A stretch of DNA of 13,318 bases, taken from the NCBI GenBank assembly GCA_003218935.1, contig QHPA01000205.1:1-13318 (forward strand), read 5' to 3'. Within the stretch, counting starts at the first letter, position 1; each line of letters starts with the position of its first letter. Position numbers and translations under genes: made by a program. Below the pieces are notes generated by a model. It had not been told where the DNA came from, ran no database searches, and saw nothing but the letters and a program-made list of their open reading frames with translations. The DNA is from Verrucomicrobiota bacterium. GTDB lineage: Bacteria > Verrucomicrobiota > Verrucomicrobiia > Limisphaerales > AV2. This document shows, piece after piece, positions 7,863 to 13,318 of this stretch.

Positions 7863-10800
7863 CTACCGGTCGGGGGCGTTATTGGGTCCAGTTCGAGAAA
7901 GAACTTCGCGGGCTTCACCCTGGTCTGGATCGAATCGCAAAGCCAATCGGGCAAGGTTAGAGGCCTCAGCCGCTCCGCGCCCAGAGGAACCGGCCTTAAG
8001 CACTGCCTTTGCCAGCCGCGCCAGGGCCACGGAATTGGTCGCGTCCAAACGAACCGCTTCATCGAGGCTGGACAGCGTGTTCTCCGCAATGCGTCGCTGC
8101 ACATATTCGGCGATTGTCTCGGATTGGAAGGGAGAGATCGTTCGCGTCGCGCGGTCGGCGAAAAACCAGCGGGCCACACGGTTGAAATGGTCGTTATCAG
8201 TCAGCCCATTCAGGTGATTTCTGAGTTGACCAAAATCGTTTTCGGAGACCAAGCGGGTCGTGCCCTTCGTTCCGACTGCCAGACCGGCTACAGCCTCGGC
8301 GAAATCAGGCAGCCAGGCTGGAACTTGTGCGGGAGCTGCCGGGACTTGCCAAACGCGGGCGGCGTTATCCGGAGCCTGCGCGGCGGTCACCACGCGTTCT
8401 CCGTCGGGACTGAACTGCGCCATCCTTACCGGACCTTTGTGCCGCAACGGATCATTGAGCGGAAGGCCGGTCTTCGCATCCCAGATGCGCGCGGTGCGGT
8501 CCATCGAAGCTGTCAGCACCCGTCTGGCGTCCGGACTGAAGCACGCGCGCAGGACCGCTTCGTCGTGCTCCAGAGGAGGGGTCAGCGCTTCGCCGGTCAT
8601 CGCGTCCCATACGCGGGCGGTGTGATCGAACGATGCGGTAACAATGCGAAGCCCGTCCGGACTGAAGCTGACGGCTTCCACGGTCCGCAGGTGGCGCAAA
8701 GTCCGACCGAGCGGTTGTCCGTTGCGCGCGTCCCAGATTCTTGCCGTATTGTCCTTGGACGCTGTCGCCACGCGGAGTCCGTCCGGGCTGAAGCACGCGT
8801 CACGGACCTCGTCCTGGTGCAAAAGACTCTTCGTGACCGGGGCGCCGGTTTCGGCATTCCAAACGCGGGCTGTTTTGTCTGTGGACGTTGTCACGACGCG
8901 CGTTCCATCGGGACTGAACCGGGCCATAACAACTTCTCCGTTGTGCTGCAGCGGCGGCGTAAGCGGCTGTTTCGATTCCAGGTCCCAGACCCTTGCGGTT
9001 TTGTCTAAGGATGCGCTGACCAACCGTCGCGCCTCAGGACTGAATGAAGCGCTCCAAAGTCCGGCTGCATGAAGGAAAAGACCTTCCATTCGATTCCCGG
9101 TTCGGGCCTCCCAAATCCACGGGAAATAATCCAACGATGCCGTGACGACGAACCGACCGTCCGGACTGAAAGAAGCACTCTGCACAGGACCGCCGTGCTG
9201 CAATGGCCCACTGACCGGAAGTCCGGTGCGTTGGTCCCAAACTCGCGCAGTGTGGTCGTCGGAAGCCGTCGCCACCCACTCTCCATCGGGGCTGAATTCG
9301 ACCGAGTTAATCGGGCTTTGGTGTTCCATCGGTTCCGTTAGCACTCCGCTCGGGCGCATGTCCCAGAACCGAACGGTCGAGTCGTCGGCGGCGGTCGCCA
9401 GGGTCCGCCCGTCCGGACTGAATGCGGCCTGATTCACCTGCTCAAGATGGCGAAAGGGCTGGGAGAGAAGCTCGCCGGACTGCGCATCCCACAAACGGGC
9501 CGTGCTATCGAAACCCGTGGTGACGATGATGCGGCCAGTGGGATCGAACTGAATCTCGTTCAATCCATCCGAGTGACGCAAGGCCGGCATTACCGGAGTG
9601 CCGGTATCGACGTTCCAAACCATCGCTGTTCGGTCGCGGGATGAAGTCGCCACACGGCTGCCATCAGGGCTGAAAACAACTCCGAGCACCGGCATGAAAC
9701 CATGCCGTAATGGAGACCCAAAAGGTTCGCCGGTTTGACTGCTCCACAGTCGCGCTGATCCGTCATAGCTGGCGGTCGCAATGAGGCGTCCGTCCGGGCT
9801 GAACACGGCCTTTCGCACCGCGTCTGTATGGGCTGCGAGTGTGAGCAGCAGATGGCCGGTTCGCGCCGACCACACGCGCGCGGTGCCGTCGCGGCACGCC
9901 GACACAATCCGTTGCCCGTCCGGGCTGAATGAAACCTCAAACACCCAATCGTCATGTTTCAACGGCCCGGCGATCACTTCAGCCGTCCGCCAGTTCCAGA
10001 TTCGAGCATTTCCGTCCTCGCATGCGGTGGCGACCTTGGTTTCGTCCGGGCTGAATGTGGCGCCCCTGACATGAGCGGGGTGCTTCAATCCAATGCCGAT
10101 TTGCCGCCGTGCGCCAGCGTCCCAAATCCGGGCCAATCCGTCCGCACAACCCGTGACGATGTAACGGCCACTGGGGCTGAACGCAACTGAACTCACGAAG
10201 GTTGGATGCTGGAGAGATGCTCCGACCGGTAAGACCCAGTTGCGATGCAACAGAGCCGACAAGATGCGTTCGGCGGCGACATGATTGGACGGATCGCGCC
10301 GCAGCACAGCGGCCAGATGGGCCAGTCCCATGCTGGCATCGCCGGAACGAAACGATTGTTCCGCGCGTTGGAGCTCCAGAATCGTGACGCTTTCTTCCAG
10401 GCTGCGATTGACCCGGGCAAGTTGCGCGTTCGCCTGGGTGGCCAGTTCCCGCTGCCGGGCTTCCGCGCGACGGCCCAACTCAATGCGCCATGCGGCGACG
10501 GATGCCGCAGCCGCCAGGGCGACCAGCAACAGAGCCACGGAACTCGCCAGAGCAGCGATGGCAGGCTTGCGCCGACACCAGCGCCAGGTCTTTTCAAAGC
10601 GGCTGACGGGCCGAGCGATGATTGGCTCGTCACGCAGAAAGCGACTCAACTCTTCGGCCAGGGCTCGAGCAGTGGCGTAACGGCGCGGTGGCTCTTTCTC
10701 CAGGCACTTCAGGCAAATCGTTTCCAGATCAGCAGGCACGGCCGGATTCAAAGTGCGCGGCGACAACGGATCGTCGTGCAACGCTTGTTGCACGGTCTCG

Positions 10801-11579
10801 GCCACGCTGCCGGCTGCAAAAGGGGCGCGCCCGGTGATCAGATGATAGAGCAACGCGCCCAGCGAATAAACGTCGCTTAGGGCGCTGACTTTGCCGAGCT
10901 GCCGCGAGGCTTGTTCGGGCGCCATGTAGCCCGGCGAACCAAGCGTCTGGCCGCTCACGGTCGGGTTCGAGTCATCGGCCAACTGTTTGGCGAGGCCGAA
11001 GTCCGTGACGCGCGGTTGGTCGAAGGCGTCGATGAGCACGTTGGACGGTTTGAGGTCGCGGTGCAACACGCCGCGCTCGTGAGCATAGTGGATGGCCTGC
11101 GCGATTTGCTCCACGTAGCACGCGGCCCGTCTGGCCGGCAGCGGCCCCGCGCGCACAAGGTCGGCAAGATTGTCGCCCTCAATGAAATCCATCGTGAAGT
11201 AGGGCTCGCCTTCCACTTCGCCTACTTCGTGGATACTGACGATGTTCGGATGCTGGAGACTCGCCGCTGCCTGCGCTTCGGAACGGAACCGTTCGACGGC
11301 CGTCCGGCTGGCGAACTGGCCGGACAAGACCATCTTGAGTGCCACCTGACGGTTGAGGTTGGTCTGGCGAGCGCGATAGACCACGCCCATTCCACCGCGC
11401 GCGATTTCAGCCAGGAGTTCGTAATCGCCAAAGGAACGGGGAAACAGTTCAGACCTGGTTCGGTTCGACTCACCCATCCGCGGACACTCCAAGGACACCT
11501 GCACCAGACATTGCGGGCAGTGGCCGGCAAGGACATCCGCCGGGAGCTTCGCGCCGCACCGTGTGCAGTGTCCCGTCAT
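7863..11579 (-). CDS. Membrane Ser/Thr protein kinase with zinc ribbon and 15 WD40 repeats
   Basis: 1238 residues. An N-terminal zinc ribbon (C5, C8, C21, C24) precedes a complete Hanks-type kinase domain (about 53-317): glycine loop IARGGMGVVYRA at 59, lysine K82 in VALK, glutamate E101, catalytic HRDLKPSN at 173, DFG at 193, GSPGYMAPEQ at 214. One membrane helix follows (about 339-364), so the kinase is cytoplasmic and the rest probably lies outside the inner membrane. A coiled-coil/TPR-like stretch (365-450) leads to 15 WD40 repeats of mostly 42 residues (456-1088; pattern FSPDGxxVxTASxDxTARVWDxxTG), then a helical 150-residue tail with a TPR-like part. All kinase catalytic residues are present, so activity is expected. 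The start is supported by the zinc ribbon beginning at residue 5; no Shine-Dalgarno is seen. The sigma factor gene lies 146 bp upstream in the same direction, and the kinase probably signals to it. Confidence 0.93.
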   Translation of the reverse strand: MTGHCTRCGAKLPADVLAGHCPQCLVQVSLECPRMGESNRTRSELFPRSFGDYELLAEIARGGMGVVYRARQTNLNRQVALKMVLSGQFASRTAVERFRSEAQAAASLQHPNIVSIHEVGEVEGEPYFTMDFIEGDNLADLVRAGPLPARRAACYVEQIAQAIHYAHERGVLHRDLKPSNVLIDAFDQPRVTDFGLAKQLADDSNPTVSGQTLGSPGYMAPEQASRQLGKVSALSDVYSLGALLYHLITGRAPFAAGSVAETVQQALHDDPLSPRTLNPAVPADLETICLKCLEKEPPRRYATARALAEELSRFLRDEPIIARPVSRFEKTWRWCRRKPAIAALASSVALLLVALAAAASVAAWRIELGRRAEARQRELATQANAQLARVNRSLEESVTILELQRAEQSFRSGDASMGLAHLAAVLRRDPSNHVAAERILSALLHRNWVLPVGASLQHPTFVSSVAFSPSGRYIVTGCADGLARIWDAGARRQIGIGLKHPAHVRGATFSPDETKVATACEDGNARIWNWRTAEVIAGPLKHDDWVFEVSFSPDGQRIVSACRDGTARVWSARTGHLLLTLAAHTDAVRKAVFSPDGRLIATASYDGSARLWSSQTGEPFGSPLRHGFMPVLGVVFSPDGSRVATSSRDRTAMVWNVDTGTPVMPALRHSDGLNEIQFDPTGRIIVTTGFDSTARLWDAQSGELLSQPFRHLEQVNQAAFSPDGRTLATAADDSTVRFWDMRPSGVLTEPMEHQSPINSVEFSPDGEWVATASDDHTARVWDQRTGLPVSGPLQHGGPVQSASFSPDGRFVVTASLDYFPWIWEARTGNRMEGLFLHAAGLWSASFSPEARRLVSASLDKTARVWDLESKQPLTPPLQHNGEVVMARFSPDGTRVVTTSTDKTARVWNAETGAPVTKSLLHQDEVRDACFSPDGLRVATASKDNTARIWDARNGQPLGRTLRHLRTVEAVSFSPDGLRIVTASFDHTARVWDAMTGEALTPPLEHDEAVLRACFSPDARRVLTASMDRTARIWDAKTGLPLNDPLRHKGPVRMAQFSPDGERVVTAAQAPDNAARVWQVPAAPAQVPAWLPDFAEAVAGLAVGTKGTTRLVSENDFGQLRNHLNGLTDNDHFNRVARWFFADRATRTISPFQSETIAEYVQRRIAENTLSSLDEAVRLDATNSVALARLAKAVLKAGSSGRGAAEASNLARLALRFDPDQGEAREVLSRTGPNNAPDR
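8320..10214 (-). repeat. 15 WD40-encoding repeat units, about 126 bp each
   Basis: Codons 456 to about 1086 of the kinase gene encode fifteen consecutive WD40 units of 41-43 residues. Unit 9 (residues 793-834) has lost the D-x-T-A-R-x-W signature and reads LDYFPWIWEARTG. The last unit carries a 2-3 residue insertion (AAQAPDNAARVW). The units differ from each other, so this is an old expansion. Two 7-bladed propellers plus one unit, or 7 + 8 blades, are both possible. Confidence 0.85.
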
Positions 11580-11583
11580 ATTG

Positions 11584-11595
11584 TTGTTATAACAA
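11584..11595. promoter_or_regulatory. Palindrome TTGTTATAACAA just upstream of the kinase start; possible -10 element
   Basis: This perfect 12-bp palindrome begins 5 bases before the kinase ATG. On the coding strand it contains TATAAC, six bases before the ATG, so a promoter here would give a leaderless or nearly leaderless mRNA. This would fit the missing Shine-Dalgarno. I see no convincing -35 hexamer at the right distance. It could instead be an operator. It is AT-rich in a GC-rich neighbourhood. Confidence 0.35.
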
Positions 11596-11624
11596 ACTCG
11601 CAGTCAGCTCACCGAATTGTGTCG

Positions 11625-11639
11625 GCGGCGTTCCGCCGC
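11625..11639. other. Small hairpin in the sigma factor-kinase gap
   Basis: GCGGCG-TTC-CGCCGC forms a 6-bp stem with a 3-base loop, about 87 bp after the sigma factor stop. No T-run follows, so termination there is uncertain; it might reduce read-through into the kinase gene. Confidence 0.35.
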
Positions 11640-11725
11640 AATCAGCGGCATTTGCCTGCCGGTACGAAACGGCGCGCGGACTCGCACGGGCCGTCACACT
11701 ACTTCTAAGCAAATCTGCGGGCTGA

Positions 11726-12403
11726 TTACGTGGAAACCTGTCGGCGCAGCGCCGCGAACAGGTGGCGCATCTCTTCGTCCACTTGCGCGGCGTCGGCCAG
11801 CGTCTGGGCCACTTCCTCGCGCACGACCTCACGATACCGTTGCCGCAACCGATGCACGGCCACGCCCACCGCGCCGACGCTCAACCCGAGCTGTTCGGCG
11901 ACGCCGCTGTATTCGCCTGCTTCCGCTTCCCGTGACAGAAACGGGTTGAGCAGCTCGAATTGCTGCGATTTGCCGGCCGCCCCGGTTTCTGCGCGCATAT
12001 GCGCGAGGGCGTGATCCGCCTGGTCGAGCGCCAGGAAGATTTTCCCGCCGCCGCGTTTGGCTGCTTGGCCGCGGTCATACTCGTTGATCAGAAAGCGATT
12101 CAGTGCCGTCAGCAGAAAAGAGCGGAATCGGCCCTTGTGTGGGTCGATGTCCGACAGCCAGTTCTTTTCGAGCAGCCGCGCAAGAAATTCCTGCGTGAGG
12201 TCTTGCGCATCTTCTGGTCCGTGGCCCCGCTGCCGTACATACGCATAGAGGGGGTACCAGTAGGCGCGGCACAACTTTTCCAGGGCCTCGGTTCGGCGCG
12301 GCGAGTCGCTCTGCCCGGCCGCGAGCACGACGCTCCAGTGAGTGGTTTGAAAATGCGACGCCCGGGCAGGCGTGTTTGCGCCTTGGCTCTCGCTGGCGAA
12401 CAT
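11726..12403 (-). CDS. ECF-type sigma-70 family RNA polymerase sigma factor
   Basis: 225 residues from the ATG at 12403. It directs RNA polymerase to a set of promoters. The opening FQTTHWSVVLAAG (18-30) is typical of a planctomycete/verrucomicrobial ECF family. Region 2 spans about 40-118 (LEKLCRAYWYPLYAYVRQRG, DAQDLTQEFLARLLEKN, FRSFLLTALNRFLINEYDR, AAKRGGG). Region 4 spans about 162-195 with the helix-turn-helix GVAEQLGLSVGAVGVAVHRL then RQRYRE. An upstream ATG at 12490 adds 29 residues that do not fit the family, so I prefer 12403. Compared with relatives I remember, the linker between regions 2 and 4 is about 28 residues short: LALDQADHALAHMRAE replaces a longer stretch with a W-A-x-x-L-L motif. 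A Gly (180) also stands where Arg/Lys is usual in the recognition helix. No anti-sigma gene is adjacent; the neighbouring kinase is the likely regulator. Confidence 0.88.
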   Translation of the reverse strand: MFASESQGANTPARASHFQTTHWSVVLAAGQSDSPRRTEALEKLCRAYWYPLYAYVRQRGHGPEDAQDLTQEFLARLLEKNWLSDIDPHKGRFRSFLLTALNRFLINEYDRGQAAKRGGGKIFLALDQADHALAHMRAETGAAGKSQQFELLNPFLSREAEAGEYSGVAEQLGLSVGAVGVAVHRLRQRYREVVREEVAQTLADAAQVDEEMRHLFAALRRQVST

Positions 12404-12670
12404 GAGTTGACTATGCCAAAAGCAGCCGGGAATTGCGAGCACGAGCAACAGGTCCGATGAATTCCAGGAATGAAACGGTTTTCTTGTCATGTCCGGTTGG
12501 CCCTGTCAGGCTGCGACGGCGGTGATGAAAAAGGTAAACTTGAACAACATTCCCTGGCGAGCCCGATTCGAACAAATGGGGCTTTTCGCTCGAAAGCGCC
12601 GGTGTGTTTCGCATCTCGGTGGTCGATTACTACGACGGCGAGGAATAGCAGTCGCCACCTGTTTCATTTT
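12404..12670. promoter_or_regulatory. Divergent intergenic region between sigma factor and lipoprotein genes
   Basis: These 267 bp separate two outward-facing genes, so both promoters should be here. I cannot pick a convincing -35/-10 pair for either gene, and neither start has a clear Shine-Dalgarno. Visible structure: inverted GGAATT/AATTCC near 12431-12462, a small hairpin CGCT-CGAA-AGCG at 12587-12598, and GGCGA/TCGCC flanking 10 bases shortly before the lipoprotein start. Confidence 0.4.
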
Positions 12671-13120
12671 ATGAAGATTACAAATCTCTGCCTTTTCTGT
12701 TTCTGCTCCTTGGCCGGAGTGATTCTGGCAGGAGCGGGTTGCAAGTCGTCCGGCCGGGAGGGGCAGGTTCCTTCGACACAATCGGGACTGCCGGAAGTCA
12801 CCTTGGAGGCAAGACCTGCCAGGGAAATCCAGGCGGTCGCCCGTACGTTCTTCCTCGGCCGCGGGTACCTCGAAACAGTTTCACAACACGCCTATGAGTT
12901 GGTGTTCGACAAACCAACCAGGAGCGGTTCGAACCGGGCGCTGCGTGTTCGGCTGAGACTTTATCGACAGGCGGATGGTTCCTGGCGGCTGTTGGGGAGG
13001 CCGATGGGCGTCGAAGCATGGCGCTCCGATTTGGAATCAGAGCAGGATGTGCCGAATGGCGCGGGTCAGATTCAAGGTTTCCTCGGCGAGATCAAGCGCC
13101 GGGTAGAACCGAATCGTTAA
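12671..13120 (+). CDS. Small hypothetical lipoprotein
   Basis: 149 residues. The N-terminus MKITNLCLFCFCSLAGVILA then GAGC is a lipoprotein signal, with the likely lipidated cysteine at position 24, followed by a polar linker (KSSGREGQVPST). The mature part (about 45-149) has a mixed alpha/beta look: REIQAVARTFFLGRGYLE, then SQHAYELVFDKPTRSG, ALRVRLRLYRQADGSWRLLG and GFLGEIKRRVEP at the end. I do not recognise a family. The layout (helix, strands with aromatic residues, a strand with an arginine-rich alternating pattern) resembles small periplasmic lipoproteins of unknown function. The start is fixed by the signal peptide; the longer upstream frame from 12470 does not look like protein. It is the only plus-strand gene here, divergent from the sigma factor, and could be under its control, but nothing shows this. 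Confidence 0.75.
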   Translation: MKITNLCLFCFCSLAGVILAGAGCKSSGREGQVPSTQSGLPEVTLEARPAREIQAVARTFFLGRGYLETVSQHAYELVFDKPTRSGSNRALRVRLRLYRQADGSWRLLGRPMGVEAWRSDLESEQDVPNGAGQIQGFLGEIKRRVEPNR

Positions 13121-13318
13121 GCGCCTCGGAAACAGATGCCGCTTCAACCAGCCGCACCTTCACGCCGCGGCTGGACGCCGGGCAGTCTCCGCAAATTCTG
13201 CGGCTGACAACGTTCTGAGGATTTGATTTCCTCTCTCAACCGCATGGATCAACCATTACGCATCAGGAATTCGCATCATTGATTTAACTTTCAACGCTTT
13301 CATCCATTTAACGAATCA
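13121..13318. other. Intergenic tail with nested inverted repeats
   Basis: No gene is seen. CAGCCGC (13149-13155) pairs with GCGGCTG (13167-13173), and CCGCA (13189-13193) with TGCGG (13199-13203), so the first 85 bases after the lipoprotein stop could fold into two hairpins. They have no T-run after them. The block may be a transcript end or a dispersed structured repeat. From about 13210 on, the sequence becomes AT-rich, as expected near a promoter for a gene beyond the window. Confidence 0.4.

Noticed and set aside
7757..8179. 140-codon minus-strand frame overlapping the kinase 3' end and running into the intergenic region
   Set aside because: Most of it lies in another frame of the kinase gene, and the extra part has no recognisable domain.
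7803..9008. 401-codon open frame on the plus strand opposite the kinase C-terminus and WD40 repeats
   Set aside because: It mirrors the periodic GC-rich WD40 coding strand, has no recognisable domain or start signal, and the minus-strand frame is clearly the real one.
8320..10214. CRISPR array suggested by regular repeats
   Set aside because: The period is about 126 bp, the units diverge, and they are fully coding WD40 repeats.
12560..12580. CCCGATTCGAAC, which resembles the T-loop of a tRNA on the minus strand
   Set aside because: The flanking bases do not pair as a T-stem, and no acceptor or anticodon arm can be drawn.

Overview
The window looks like a G+C-rich chromosomal segment of a Verrucomicrobiota bacterium (Pedosphaerales/Limisphaerales-like is my best guess). 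This is inferred from gene content: an ECF sigma factor beside a giant kinase/WD40 protein, and a cassette of signal-peptide proteins built from kelch, BNR/Asp-box, Ig-like and tail-fibre-like modules. No phylogenetic marker gene is present, so the assignment is provisional.

Layout. Nearly everything is on the minus strand, so the order of transcription runs from right to left. At the right end a small lipoprotein gene (12671-13120) is on the plus strand, divergent from an ECF sigma factor gene (11726-12403). After 146 bp comes a 1238-residue membrane-anchored Ser/Thr protein kinase with 15 WD40 repeats (7863-11579). A 382-bp intergenic stretch with hairpins and short repeats follows. Then comes a tight run of four secreted-protein genes separated by about 19-25 bp: a tail-fibre/beta-strand-repeat protein (5806-7480), an 801-residue BNR/Asp-box propeller protein (3375-5780), a kelch + Ig-like protein (1374 to about 3355), and a DUF4185 protein (1-1354) that runs off the left edge.

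Condition of the genes. Three of the four secreted-protein genes carry a visible lesion. The tail-fibre gene is frameshifted by a perfect 124-bp tandem duplication, and removing one copy restores a 516-residue frame. The kelch gene has its signal peptide and its mature region in different frames. The DUF4185 gene has an in-frame TGA. Only the BNR gene is intact. The sigma factor is open but seems to lack about 28 residues of the usual linker between regions 2 and 4. Either this cluster is decaying, some lesions are switchable, or the assembly has errors; reads would decide.

How the parts may work together (inference). Sigma-factor genes beside membrane kinases are a recurring arrangement in Planctomycetes and Verrucomicrobia, where the kinase is thought to control the sigma factor. 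Here the pair lies directly upstream of, and in the same direction as, a secreted propeller/adhesin-like cassette, which makes that cassette a candidate target. No direct evidence in the sequence links them.
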